This document shows positions 49,212-60,615 of a stretch of 64,000 nucleotides of DNA, in pieces. Below the pieces are notes generated by a model. It was not told the DNA's origin and did no database searches. It saw only the letters and a program-made list of their open reading frames with translations. Made by a program: the position numbers and the translations under genes. The first letter of the stretch is position 1, and each line of letters begins with the position of its first letter. This stretch comes from Euleptes europaea (Eukaryota > Chordata > Lepidosauria > Squamata > Sphaerodactylidae): NCBI RefSeq assembly GCF_029931775.1, contig NC_079312.1, forward strand, positions 139,237,872 to 139,301,871, written 5' to 3'.

Positions 49212-49422
49212 TTAAGGTTGCCACTCTCCAGGTGATGGCTGGAGATCTCCTGCTATTACAACTGATCTCCAGGCGACAGAGATCAGTTCCCCTGGAGAAA
49301 ATGGCCACTTTGGCAATTGGACTCTAAGGCATTGAAGTCCCTCACCTCCCCAAACCTCGCCCTCCTCAGGCTCCGCCCCAAAAATCTCCAGGCATTTCTC
49401 AACACAGAGCTGGCAACCCTAG
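49212..49422. mobile_element. hAT-type MITE (AGGGTTGCCA family)
   Basis: aaggttgccactctccagg to gagctggcaaccctag. Full body, no clear target duplication. Confidence 0.85.
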
Positions 49423-49679
49423 ATAAGACAGAGATGTTCTGCCAGGCTTATGGTTGAGGGCAGCGATGGCATTATAGCTAGAGCCTGGCCTCCTTGTCCC
49501 TTTCCCCCTTCCTTTCCTTTCCTTTCCCTTTAGTCCTCTCTCCCTCCCTTTTTCCTGATTGTGTTTCACTACCCCCATGTTTGTCCATCTCCATCCCTTC
49601 TTTCCTCCATAGGCTGATTTACATCAATGGCAGGCACTTGTGCACAGACATCTTTTTATAGCATCCTTCCTATGGTGGG

Positions 49680-49845
49680 GTAGTCTGGGTGCCATCAGTG
49701 TAGGACCTATTAGTTATGTTTTTAGATTATTTAGATGGTTTGAACTCTGTATTTATATTATGTATACCTATATATGTATACCTATATGTTGTTAGCATGG
49801 TTCGCCGGGGGATGGCAGGATATAAATAAAATTGTTATTATTTCT
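49680..49845 (+). mobile_element. CR1/L2-clade LINE 3' end, fragment
   Basis: ttgttagcatggttcgccgg ... ggcaggatataaataaaatt followed by attatt units, the usual 3' end of these LINEs. Confidence 0.5.
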
Positions 49846-50215
49846 GAAAATACTGTGCTGTTTGTATGCTGCTGCTGCTAAGCAGTGATAAAGCACATTA
49901 TAATTATAATTATAATTATTATTTATTACATTTCTACCCCGCTCTCCCTAACCCGAAGGTCGGGCTGGCATTGCTGACAAATGCAGTAAGACACAACATG
50001 TGGACATGTGGGCCTAAGGCATGCATTATCATGAAGTTCCAGGGAAGGAAGGCAAATGCTTCTGCAGAAAATTGGTCTGCCAGCATTATTGATCAAAAGA
50101 AACTGGTAAGCACACCCCTGTGTTGCATATGTTACAATTCTACGTATCTGTTCAGCAATATATAGGCAAATTTTGAACTCATTTTCTTGAGCACTGAAAA
50201 TTACTGCCTCATTTT

Positions 50216-50880
50216 CAGGGGTTTAAAACACAACCTGCAACTCTCTGTACACATGCTTTCTCCATTGTGATGCCCATGTTATGGAATGGCCTGCCTGAGG
50301 AGGTCAGGAAGGCTCCCACTCCCCTGGCTTTCCACAAACTATGCAAAACTGACTAATTCAAGAGGGCTTTTCTGCACAGGCAATAGGACTGCACTGTACA
50401 AAATGGTTCACAAAAGTTACTTGGAGAAATGGTTAGAGACTGTGGTCTATACTACTGTGTACAGCTTGCTGTAAGTAGGATCCCACTGTGTAATTTTGCA
50501 TCATAGATGCTTTGCTTCAGTTCTGTTTTTCGATTTCTAGTTGGTTCCAGATTTCTACAGTCCTAATCCTTAGGGTTGCCAGCCTCCAGTTACTAGCTGG
50601 AGATCTCCTTCTATTACAACTGATCTCCAGCAGATAGAGAAAATGGTCGCTTTGGCAATTGGAAACTACGGCATTGATGTCCCTCCCCTCCCCAAACCCC
50701 ACCCTCCTAGACTCCACCCCCAAAACCTCCCGCCAGTGGCAAAAAAGGACCTGGTAATTCTACTAATCCTATTGCATTGCTTATTGAATGTCCCATCCTG
50801 TTGATTGTGTTGACTCACTCTATGTAAACCATTTTGAGTTCCAGTGAGAAAGGCGGACTATAATTAAGTAAAATGAATTA
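50216..50880 (+). mobile_element. L2-like LINE 3' end, interrupted by a hAT MITE
   Basis: The left part reads through a C-terminal ORF2-like phrase (gaatggcctgcctgaggagg, tttccacaaactatgcaaaa). The right part (tgagttccagtgagaaaggc, ggactataattaag) is the 3' end. The two are separated by the insertion at 50571-50762 and its TSD. Confidence 0.75.
50571..50762. mobile_element. hAT-type MITE nested in a LINE, perfect TSD
   Basis: AGGGTTGCCA family, 192 bp. The duplication ctaatcct at 50563-50570 and 50763-50770 is perfect. Removal restores a continuous LINE 3' end, so the LINE is older. Confidence 0.93.
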
Positions 50881-50936
50881 TAAGTATATTTATATTGTTC
50901 TATGCAGGTCACTATGTTTCTTCTTTGTTTGTTGTT

Positions 50937-51034
50937 TAATCTGATTGGCCATAGCAACATTACATGTGGCTTGCGGGTGTCACTTTTTATCTGTCAACAA
51001 AACCACATATGTCACCCTAGCCAATCAGATTAAT
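50937..51034. repeat. Short inverted repeat with CCAAT/ATTGG ends
   Basis: ttaatctgattggcc at the left and gccaatcagattaa at the right, with partial inverse similarity inside (acatgtgg / ccacatatgt). 98 bp in total. Confidence 0.75.
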
Positions 51035-52735
51035 TGGTAGTGAGGGCAAACAAGGCTGAGGACACTTAGGGCAAAGAAAGAAAATTGCAGCCAGTGTTTG
51101 GGGAAGTAGTATCTTCCAGGTAATTGGTTCAAGTACATAAAATATTCTTCATTCGAAATGAATTTTGAATGGAGGGCACAGTCAATGTGTTTATAAACAC
51201 AGGCATCATCCTTCTTAGTTATACATCCATCAATATCAAAACCTTTATTGGCATAAACAACATCTGCAGAGAATGTAATCATACAATTTCACTCAACAGA
51301 GTTCACGTGTTCCTGTTTACAGTAGCATTCACGAATTAGTTATAGATCCAATGAGATGACAGAACTGGGCTGGCACCTCCTTTATAACAAAAAATGAAGG
51401 CACCATGGCCAGTTTTTTCCTATTCTGGCATGTAATGGTTGCTCCATTTTGCTAGTTTCTCATCTCACTTTTGATAGCTGCTCTCACAAATAACCTTTGC
51501 ACTTCAAAGGCAGATCTCTATCAATGGTTCCCTACCATATGTTCTCATTAGAAAGTTTATTGCACACTTTATCTTGGGATTATTTGGTATCAATTAATAA
51601 AATATCCTGCAAGCTTCAGATGAATATAATGGAGAGAAAAGAATGTAAAACAAACTGTGGCAGATGGTGTTTTGCCACCTTTCTTTTGATCATGCTAAAT
51701 CATCTTGGTTTTGTGTGCATGGATGCATGCTGTTGTCTGAAGTACTCTAGGGCAGAAGGCTGGACCCAAGAGACACTTGTCGTAATGGAAGGGCTCCCAT
51801 TCAAGGGCTCTTCTGGGCTGCAGTTAATTTCAGGCAAAACCTACTTAATTATTTCTAGAGGTTGGAAGACAAAATTGGGGCCTGTCCTCACAATCCTGTC
51901 AGTTTGTAGTGTCTGCTCCATGTGGACTCAAAGCCATTCTGAATCTTTTCTGAGCCAGTCATGTTATCCAGTACCATCAGTCTTGAGCCAAGAGGAAAGG
52001 TGAGGTATAAGCATATACATAAATAAATACATAGCCTGCACAAGCTTTAAGCTTCTTTGCTTCCGCCATGTTTCACAGTGTGTACAGATAGGACTGCCAA
52101 GAGTCATTAGAGACAGTCCAGACAGAGTCTCTCTAGGTTCTCTTCAAATCATGCGGATATCACATAAAAGAAAATCACATTACTTGTCTAATTCCATGGA
52201 CCCTGGGACTTTTTCCTCCTAGCCACCCCACACCCGGAATCCCTGCATACAGAAAAATCCTGCATGTGGCACAAACTGCATACAACCATCTAGCCATAAA
52301 TTGGGAGCAGGTGAGAACCAACATAGACAGGCTTTTAAAGTGGCTGACAGGCACTGAAATGCCAAGATGTGAGAATTGGCTTTGAGCTTGCACTGGCAGG
52401 AACAGACATAAGAAGAGTATGAATGGGGGCTTAAAGACATACATGCCTACTTATTTTCAGTTTCTGGTGAAGAAAATTGTAGATCACAATGGTCAGGACA
52501 AATCTGAATTCTCTATTTAGGACATAGCTGCATGGTTCCTATGGGAGGGGGACTGTGATCTCATGGCCAGAACACAGCCCATTTAAACCATTGTGCACTG
52601 GGAAATTGTGTTAAATAGGTACATAATGTAAAACCAGGAGTAAGTGGTTTCTGTGTGTTTCTGTCTGGAAAAATATCTTGCAGTGGAATTTCCGAATTGT
52701 GAAGAATGGGAACAGGGTTTGTAAGGATGATTAGT
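51035..52735. other. Intergenic, no gene or repeat recognised
   Basis: Includes a 168-codon frame at 51497-52003 that shows no family, no codon signature and no splice context. I do not call it a gene. Confidence 0.5.
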
Positions 52736-52737
52736 GG

Positions 52738-53105
52738 AGTTGAGTCTTTATTTCCTTTATTCTGTTCCTTATGCTCACGGACCAACAGGTCATGAGCAAA
52801 ACAAATTCAATAAATTCAATAATACAGAAATAACCAAACATACAGCAATACAAAATCTGAGGAAAACAGTTAAAAGGAAGCTTCATTAAAAACCATAGGT
52901 AAATTTTTTGCCTAGGTGAGGGTTACATTTGGATCAGTATCAGCCAATAGCTTTGCAACTATCTCTTGCTTTTGGGCAGGTCCCCACCTCTGAATGTATA
53001 CTGTGATCCATTTATCTCTGGCGAGATCATGCTTTTTGCAATCAACAAAAAAATGCCAAACAGTATCCAAACTCCCTGATCCAATTTCCAATTCAAGTTA
53101 CATGG
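52738..53105 (-). mobile_element. Non-LTR retrotransposon 3' end
   Basis: On the minus strand, coding remnants (TVWHFFVDCKKHDLARDKW, then KLLADTDPNVTLT) precede a 3' UTR ending aggaaataaagactc. It is of the same general type as 61925-62328 (LLQGDNPSITLQVAKF). The clade is not resolved. Confidence 0.6.
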
Positions 53106-53900
53106 AGATGTTGTACATAAAGTATGCCAGTCTTAGGTAGGTGGTACATTACTGCAGAGATCTAGGGATAGGATGGGAATTGAGGAGTTAAAACATTCAT
53201 ACCTCCCTTGCCTCAGAACTTTGATTGAGTCTCTTGATTAGATGTTTGCCTGGGCTTATGTGAGAGTTTGGGCATGAGCTATTGTTGACTTTTGGTGTTT
53301 AGCTCTGGGTAAAGTTTAAACAGCACTTATCGCAACTGTGACACCTCTGGAAGGCCACACTCATTTAATAGTATGTTTCATGTCACCTCCTTCTTTGGAT
53401 TTTGTTCGGTGTGTGACTCCAGCTTGAGGATGTGTGAATACAGAGGCTATCTTAACAGCGATAGGGATAAAGACACCCTTGTGAGGTCTCTGTCCAGGAT
53501 GTAGCTTCTCCCTATCAGTTTTGCTGGTTGTAGTGTATTTACTTTGTTCCATATAATGTAATGGGCATAACTGATAATAAAGCCTGCTCCTTTCTGCAGA
53601 ATCCTGTCTCCCTACATTTGCTTGGAAAGGTATCTTTCTTTGCAAAGCAGCTGTTTTGCCTGATACTCAGCCTGCAGATGGACAGGACAGAAGCATTTGA
53701 TGGCAGTCCCAAGCCAGCAGTTAACTATTCAACTATTCACTAAATAAACTATCAGTGGGATGAACTTAAAAGAAATCCAAGCAAACAGACTTAAATATTT
53801 GTGGACTGATAGGTAATGGGGTGGATTACCCTAGCCCAGCACTCCAATGAGCAAAGTTTGCAGCCTTCTTCTAGCCTAAATAGCCTTGCTTCATCTTAGG
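53105..53900. other. Intergenic, no gene or repeat recognised
   Basis: Unassigned sequence without a supported frame. Confidence 0.45.
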
Positions 53901-53902
53901 TG

Positions 53903-54182
53903 GCTCAGGGTGGTGTAGTGGTTAAGAATGGTGGTTTGGAGCGGTGGAGTCTGATCTGGAGAACCGGGTTTGATTCCCCACTCCTCCACATGAGCGGTGG
54001 AGGCTAATCTGGAGAACTGGGTTGGTTTCCAAACTCCTACACACGAAGCCAGCTGGGTGACCTTGGGCAAGTCATTCTCTCTCATCCTCACCTACCTCAC
54101 AGGGTGTCTGTTGTGGGGAGGGGAAGGGAAGATGATTGAAAGCCGGTTTGATTCTCCCTTAAGTGGCAGAGAAAGTCCCCAT
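53903..54182 (+). mobile_element. Sauria-like tRNA SINE
   Basis: Head ggtgtagtggttaagaatgg with an internally duplicated tRNA-related part (ctggagaaccgggtttgatt and ctggagaactgggttggttt). Body to cttaagtggcagagaaagtc. Confidence 0.9.
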
Positions 54183-54353
54183 GATACTAATACTATGATG
54201 ACCTTAGCATACAATCAAACACATGGAGACAGTAGCTGGAATGGAAATGGCCACAACTGTATTGGTTACAGCATCAGGGACTGGCGTTGCATAGGGGCTG
54301 GATCCAAGGCATCGGCCCAACCCGCATACCAGCTGATGCATCCTACCCCCAGC

Positions 54354-54464
54354 CCACCTGCTGGATGTAGCCTGAGATGGCAGTATATGGGACTCGCTTG
54401 GGTGGCAGCCCACCTGCTGAGAGTAGCCTGAGATGGCAGTATGTGGGACGCGCTTGGGTGGCAG
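54354..54464. repeat. Two-copy tandem repeat, ~56-bp unit
   Basis: The cccacctgctg...gtagcctgagatggcagtat...cttgggtggcag unit occurs twice head to tail, with a few differences. It is embedded in a GC-rich segment (54265-54700) that also repeats gcatgtcc at ~50-bp spacing. Confidence 0.85.
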
Positions 54465-55230
54465 CCTGCTGTGTGGGTCCCCTTCCACTTGGCGGGAGAC
54501 CACCACTCGGTCAGCCCCCGGGACTGGGCATGTCCTATGACAGCCCCTGACGGAGCATGTCCAATTCTGACCGCCCCCATCAGGGCATGTCCCTGTTCCG
54601 GGCCTCCCCCCAAAACCCTTATTAGAATCCCCAGAATGGGGGAAAGGGGGCACGCAGGCCGCCTTTCCCCCCAAAATGGATCCGGCTCCATGCCAAAACT
54701 GCCAAGAGTTGTGATGAATTTGACATAACAACCAAACAGCCCAAGTATAGGGAGGGTGGGACAAATTAGGAAGCAGATTCAGCTGGGCGAGGGGAACGGC
54801 TTCTTAAATACCTAGCTGGAGGAGCGAGTGCAAAAACTCATGCCTGAGCCTGCCTGCTGGCCCCCGCCCCTATTGACCAAGGGCCTGATTGGTCATTTGC
54901 AATGTAGGGCGGGCCCGGAAGGTATGCAGCAGGGCGGGAAAAGTTCCCGCTGGAGTTACAGAAGCTACGGCTGCTTCTCCAGCTTCCACTCCAGCAGCCA
55001 TGATGTGGCAGCGTGCTGGCTGCCCAGCTGAAACCTTGCCACAACAGACAAACCCCTGAACCTTGTGTCAGCTCCCCACCCCTCCCCAGCATATGCCGGA
55101 AACTGGGCCTGTAGATAATTCTACGCCTTGCTTTCTCTGGAGATCCGTCCGTCTCCCTCTATTGGAGTCTTTTGCCGGGAGGAGAAGCCTTTTTTGTTTA
55201 GTCTGGCATACCCCCAATGACAGTTATTGG
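54465..55230. other. GC-rich unassigned segment
   Basis: Moderately GC-rich, transposon-like in composition, with attggtcatttgcaat and ggcgggaaaagttcccgc motifs. No termini or family identified. Confidence 0.4.
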
Positions 55231-55830
55231 CCCTCCTAGTGTTGTTTGTTTATGTGTTTTAACTGAACTTTATATTTTAAATGTATTGTAATTGTTTAAA
55301 TGTTTTTTTAAAATGTTTGCTGCTTTGTGAAACCTGGGCCATGTCCATACTGCACGTTTGCAGCTCCGAATTCTGCGGGCTTTCCCTGCATGTTCCCACT
55401 TCAACTCACCCGAAGGATTCCAATGACATCTCCAGAGCGCAATTTCGCCACGTTAAGCGCATCCGCTTATACGGCGAATTAAAAAAAAATAAAGCGTCCT
55501 CCACACCCGGTGCCTTTAAGTGGGAACATGCAATGCGTGTTCCATCCACTTCCTGCTGCCAGCCAATCCCCGCACTCCCCCCGCCTCCCTTACTAACGCA
55601 GGACCAATCGCCGTCCTTGCTTGGAGCGCCGACTGGGCATGCGTGGAGAGAGCGCCGGTCTGGGCTTATCAAATGCAGCGGAGAAAGGCGGCGCGGTGGG
55701 AACAGAAATTTAAACTCGTCTTGGATGCTTTCGTACTGGATGCGTGTAAATTGCGAGGTAAGTTGCTGGTGCGTTCACGGGCCTGATTGAGCAGAAAGGC
55801 AGCATTATAATGTCCTGAATAAATAAATAA
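55230..55830 (+). mobile_element. CR1/L2-clade LINE 3' end split by a GC-rich MITE (55336-55783)
   Basis: The outer parts (ttgtttatgtgttttaactg ... and ttgagcagaaaggcagcatt + aaataaataag) form a typical LINE tail. The insert starts gggccatgtccatactgcac and ends gtgcgttcacgggcc, an imperfect inverted pair, and contains an inner inverted repeat around gcatgttcccactt / aagtgggaacatgc. Harbinger-like ends are possible; TSD not clear. Confidence 0.6.
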
Positions 55831-55896
55831 GTTAGAGCAAGTCTCTTTAGGCTGGAGGAAGGCTTCTTGGATGAAAGCTGGACCCATCGTATATGC

Positions 55897-56318
55897 AGAG
55901 CCAATGTGGTGTAGTGGTAAAGAGCGGTGGACTCTGATCTGGAGAATGAGGTTTGATTCCCAACTCATACACATGAGTGGCAGAGGCTAATCTGGTGAAC
56001 CAGATTTGTTTCCCCACTCCTACACATGAAGCCAGCTCAAGTCTTTATTCGGTACATAACCAGCAAAGTTGCAAAAAGTCTAATACACAGGTATATCTAA
56101 CCCGCCATCCAAATGCAATGGATGGGATAAGCCAGCTGGGTGTCCTTGGGCTAGTGACTAGTCACTAGCGGCTAGTCACACTCAGCCCCACCTACCTCAC
56201 AGGGAGTCTGTTGTGGGGAGTGGAAGGGAAAGTGATTGTAAGCCGGTTTGATTCTTCCTTAACTGGTAGAGAAAGTAGGAATATAAAAACCAACTCCTAC
56301 TCCTACTCCTACTCCTTC
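55897..56318 (+). mobile_element. Sauria-like tRNA SINE with a nested LINE-tail insertion
   Basis: The head gtgtagtggtaaagagcggt and body are interrupted at about 56038-56130 by ~93 bp (aagtctttattcggtacata ... ggatgggat). Flanks repeat aagccagct on both sides, a target duplication. The insert reads as a reversed LINE 3' tail (ccgaataaagac). The SINE resumes with gggtgtccttgggctagt and ends in ctcctactcctactcc. Confidence 0.85.
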
Positions 56319-56319
56319 G

Positions 56320-57185
56320 CTCAAAGCCCTGTTAACCAGGATGTGAAGTTGTGGTTTAGAAGGGATTAGTATCATGATCACTGGTTCCATCCTGCCCCCA
56401 GACTATGCATTCATTCAGACCATGAACAGAGCCTAGATCCAACAGTGATACTGGCTTACTCTCTCTCTGAAAGTCTGGGGATCCCACATTCGTACAATTT
56501 CTCCATTTGTGGGTATATTCATGTAGGTGTTGTTCACAACTTTGGATGGATGTGTGCATGCAGGAGTGGGACCAATAGACACAGTCCACACCCCCATCCT
56601 ATTTTTGCCTTCATATACCTGCTTATTGGAAGGTGAACACGGTTGTGTTCTTGGAGTGAAGCTCTAAAATGTAAAGCTGCAGGGTCACATCATGTTATCT
56701 TAGATATTTATGCATTGGTTTAGTGACTGATATACAAATATAGACATCATTTCAGTGTTTTTCCCCTGTCCACATCAAATAATATTGAACTAATTAAATG
56801 TTATGCACCAGCTAGTATGAATAACAATAAAATGGCCATGGAATGGCAGCATCTTGAGATCTGGTATTATACTTGGCCAAAAAATAAAATGAGCTTTAGA
56901 TATGACAGTTCTTTTATCTGACACCTGATAGTAGAGCTATTCACTGTATTAAACATTTGCCAAAGGAACTTTGCTGAAAATTAACTCACGGTTGTTTGAA
57001 GGAGTAATATCCTGGCCTAGAATAGATATGGATTTTGTTATACTTTTAGCTTAAATGTGGTTAAACAGAAAACAGAGCAAGTCAAATAGCATGAATTCCC
57101 GTCCAGGAAAAAAAATTGATCAGGAAGGGATGGGAACATAAAGTGCTCAAAGCGTGATAACATAAAAGCACCCACTAATCTGATC
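56320..57185. other. Unique-looking AT-rich region, no gene seen
   Basis: No transposon signature. 56690-57130 is rich in TAAT and ACAAT (gaataacaataaaatggcca) and could be regulatory. No coding frame is supported. Confidence 0.45.
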
Positions 57186-57191
57186 ACTCAT

Positions 57192-57648
57192 ACAGCCCAA
57201 TCCGGGAAGGGGAGGGGGAGGTATATCCACTGAGGCTTCCCGGTTGCAAACAGAGAAAATAAACTAAAATAAAAATGAAAAAAAAACACTAAATATTGGC
57301 CCACTGAAATAAACAGGGCTACACCACCAAAAAAGGTGGCATAGCCATGCCGCTGCGAGAAGGGGTGCTCCTGGGGTGGAAGGGGTTAGGAAGCTGCCTA
57401 AAAGCAGCTCTGCCCCCAGGAACATCATAGGAACGCCTCCCAGGATGCCAACATGGGAACTTGTGTTGCTGGAATGCTGCCAGGAGGCAGCACCGGCACC
57501 TGAGGCCCACACTGCTGTGTCCTGGTGCTGGCGTGGATGCCACCCGTGACAGAGTATGTGCCCCTTATCCTGGGTTAAATGGGCACTTATGCTACCACGG
57601 GGTCATGCCAGCTCCTAAGGAGCTACACTCTTCCTTTAGGATTGCAGC
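57192..57648. mobile_element. GC-rich MITE with ACAGCSCAWTCC ends, copy 2
   Basis: The left end acagcccaatcc and right end ggattgcagc are decayed versions of the TIR at 34247-34778. The interior shares several blocks with that copy. An AT-rich insertion-like stretch (57254-57320) is internal. Confidence 0.65.
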
Positions 57649-57651
57649 CTT

Positions 57652-58232
57652 AATTGTGCAAGTGTTCAGTTTTGGGCACCACAATTTAAAAAAGATGTAG
57701 ACAAGCTGGAACATGTCCAGAGGAGGGCAACAAAGATGGTGAGGGGTCTGGAGACCAAGTCCTATGAGGAAAAGATGAAGGAGCTGGGTATGTTTAGCCT
57801 GAAGAGGAGAAGACAGAGAGGGGATATGATAACCATGTTCAAATACTTGAAGGGCTGTCATATTGAGGATGGTGCCAAGTTGTTTTCTGTTGCCCAAGAA
57901 GGTCAGACCAGGTTAAAATTAAATCCAAAGAGTTTCCGTCTAGATATTAGGAAGAATTTTCTAACAGTTTGAGCGGTTCCTCAGTGGAACAGGCTTCCTC
58001 AGGAGGTGGTAAGCTCTCCTTCCCTGGAGGTTTTTAAGAAGAGGTTAGATGGCTATCTGTCGGGAATGCTGATTCAGTTACCTTAGGCAGATGATGAGAG
58101 GGAGGGCATCTTGGCCATCTTCTGGTCACTAGGTGTGGAGGGGAGGTAGTTGTGAATTTCTTGCATTGTGCAGGAGGTTGGACTTGATGACCCTGGTGGT
58201 CCCTTCCAACTCTATGATTCTATTATTCTAAG
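57652..58232 (+). mobile_element. CR1 LINE 3' end
   Basis: A classic CR1 ORF2 C-terminus (VDKLEHVQRRATKMVRGLE, ...KRRRQRGDMITMFKYLKG) and 3' UTR (gaggttggacttgatgaccc, ttccaactctatgattctat + tattcta). 5'-truncated, with a frameshift near its start, a stop in the C-terminal part and no catalytic RT domain, so inactive. Confidence 0.95.
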
Positions 58233-58333
58233 TGGAAGGGCAGAAACATTTTTTAAAATGGTACGTAATGAGAAAAGAAGCAGAAATAAAATGTCACCTG
58301 CCCTGAGCCAGCCCTGAGCTATCTATCTAAGTC

Positions 58334-58334
<1 letters not shown>

Positions 58335-58393
<59 letters not shown>

Positions 58394-58394
58394 C
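58335..58394. repeat. (GATA)n microsatellite
   Basis: About 15 perfect GATA units. Confidence 0.97.
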
Positions 58395-58590
58395 AGTCAA
58401 GCAACTAGGCAGTCAGAGTTGTTTATTGGGAGTTGCACCAACAAAACAGCAGTGCAAAAAATCAAATCTCTTAGGAGTGCTCTTCAAAATTATTACAGGT
58501 ACTATTTTGGAAGTAGCTTCTATTCTAGGACATTTTGAAAACTTCATTTCCAGAGGACATCTGGAATTTGCTGTCCACATGGAAGTCTTA

Positions 58591-58964
58591 GGCCATTTAT
58601 GCAGGGTCCATTTTGAAGCTCGCTCAAAGCTCTTTTTTAAAAATGCAACCTTTAAAATGACTATTCATGGTCCCGATGCAAAAGGAGAAATTCCACCCCC
58701 CCACTCACCTGCTCCTTTTTTGCATAGCCATTAGCCATTAGCAATCGCTAGCTAACGCGCAGCTGTGATTTTGCATGTTTCTTTTAGGGGATACTTTGCC
58801 GTGAGGGCGGAGCTTACATAAAAGGTCACTTTAAAAGGGCTCTTAAGTAATGCGAAGTAGGTCTGCGCCGGACTCATAGTCATTTCCTGAAAGATGGTTC
58901 ACTGTGAAAAACTAAAAAAAAATTCAGCCTGGAACGTGCTGCTAATTACCAAGCGTAAATGGCC
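58591..58964. mobile_element. PIF/Harbinger-like MITE, TTA TSD
   Basis: Ends ggccatttatgc / gcgtaaatggcc are inverted and both sides carry TTA (58588-58590, 58965-58967), the usual Harbinger target. 374 bp, no transposase. Confidence 0.85.
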
Positions 58965-59130
58965 TTAACGTTTTCAGTCAAACCAGAATGGATAGGAAGT
59001 AGAGGAAGACAGAAAAGTTCAGAGAGAAAATCTTTCTTGGGGATAGAAATTTCTGACATCTATCTAAATGAGAAAATATGCTCTCTGAGTTTTGGTGTGT
59101 GAGTGTGTTTGTTGTGTCCCTGACCTATCT

Positions 59131-60615
59131 CAGGGATGGGGAACCTCAGGCCCCCGGGCCATAAATGGCCCCCAAGGACATTTTCAGTGGCCCCCGGGAG
59201 CTCCAGGGCCCTGCCATTGAAACGCGGCCCAGCATGGCTCTCCCCAAAATTGTTCCGGAAGCCACAGGGTGCAGGAATGCTGCGGCGCCCTTTAAACCTC
59301 CTCTTGGTGCCTGTCAGCTGTTGGGCGGTGAGAGGGAGGGGGGAAGAGGAAGAAGCCAGCTACGGGCATCCCTGCACGAGGCAGGAAGCCTTCAGCCCTG
59401 CTGGGCCCAGCGCTTGTGCATGTGGGGTGGGGAGAAGGCTGTGTGTTGGTACTCTTCCCTGCTGCCCCCCTCGAAGGCCAGCGGCAGCAGCACCGATCCC
59501 AGCCCGGAGGATGACAGGAGCGGCAGCCTGGAGCTGGACTTTTGGGAGCCGCCTGAGGGGGACGAGGAGGAGGAAGGCGGCGAGGAAGAGCTGCTGCTGG
59601 AGCCTGGAGGAGGAGGCCCGGCCTCATTGTTGCTGGCCTTCCTGCTGCTGCCGCTGTTGTCCCCCGGGCTGGGCTCGGTGCTGCTGCCACTGGTGGAGGC
59701 CTTCGAGGGGGGCGGCAGGGAAGAGCACCAACACAGCACCTTTCTCTCCCCCCCCGCATGCGTGTGCATGCGTCAGCAGGACTGAAGGCTTCCTGCCTCA
59801 CCCGCACGCACTTGGCTGGATTCTTCCTCTTCCCCCTCCCTCTTGCCGCCCAACAGCTGACAGGCGGCGGGGAGGCCAACACCAATGAGGCTAGGCCTCC
59901 TCCTCCAGGCTCCAGCAGCAGCTCCTCCTCGCCGCCTTACTCCTCCTCATCCCCCTCAGGCAGCTCCCAAAAGTCCAGCTCCAGGCTGCCACCACCATCG
60001 TTCTCCTCCTCAGGCGCCTCTCCCCGGCTGTTTTCGCCCGCCGCTGCCGCCTCCTCCTCAGGGCGCTCGCGGAGGGCCAGACGGCCCCTCAGCAGTCACA
60101 CGTCTGCCAGAGAAGGGCCTGCCATCTCCCTCCCTCCGTCCTTTCTTTCTCACCCTCCCCCTCTCTCCCCATCCATTTCTTCCTTCCTTCCTTCCTTCCT
60201 TCCATCCTTTCTTCCCCAGTTCCTTCCTTTTCTTTCCTTTCCCAGTTCCTTCTTTCCTCTTTCTTTCTCCGTCCCTCCCTCCTTTCTTCCTTCCTTCCCC
60301 AGTTCCTTCATTCTCTTTTCTTTCCCAGTTCCTTTCTTTCTTTTTCTTCCTTCCTTCCTTCCTTCCTCCGTCCCTCCCCCCTCTCTCTTCCTTCCTTCCT
60401 TTCCTTACTTCCTCCCCTTTCTTCCCTGCCTTCCTTCCTTTCCTTCTTTCCCTCCCACCTCCCTTCCTCTACTAGGGTTTCCAACCTCCAGGTGGTGGCT
60501 GGAGATCTGGCAACCCTAGCATCCCCCCGCCAGGAGATCTACGCCTGGTATGGCCCCCGAATGATGTTATAAATATGCAAATGGCCCTTGGCAGGAAAAA
60601 GGTTCCCTACCCCTG
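59131..60615. mobile_element. hAT-type non-autonomous element, 1.5 kb, with inverted GC-rich units
   Basis: Ends cagggatggggaacctc / ggttccctacccctg; TSD decayed (acctatct / tcgtagct, 5 of 8). The interior holds mutually inverted duplications: 59305-59515 against 59655-59867, and 59518-59625 against 59885-59992. Beyond them is a long TTCC/CCTT pyrimidine tract (60120-60475) and a deleted 46-bp scrap of the AGGGTTGCCA MITE (60473-60518). The long Ser/Glu/Leu-rich frames on both strands mirror each other and look compositional. Confidence 0.8.
60120..60475. repeat. TTCC/TTTC pyrimidine-rich low-complexity tract
   Basis: Degenerate ccttcctttctttccc repeats over ~350 bp inside the hAT-type element. 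A possible triplex/H-DNA former. Confidence 0.9.

Noticed and set aside
51497-52003. 168-codon plus-strand frame
   Set aside because: No recognisable domain, no splice or promoter context, ordinary intergenic composition.
59136-60519. Long Ser/Pro/Leu-rich frames on both strands
   Set aside because: They mirror each other because of inner inverted duplications and continue into a TTCC low-complexity tract. No domain, so reported as transposon structure rather than genes.
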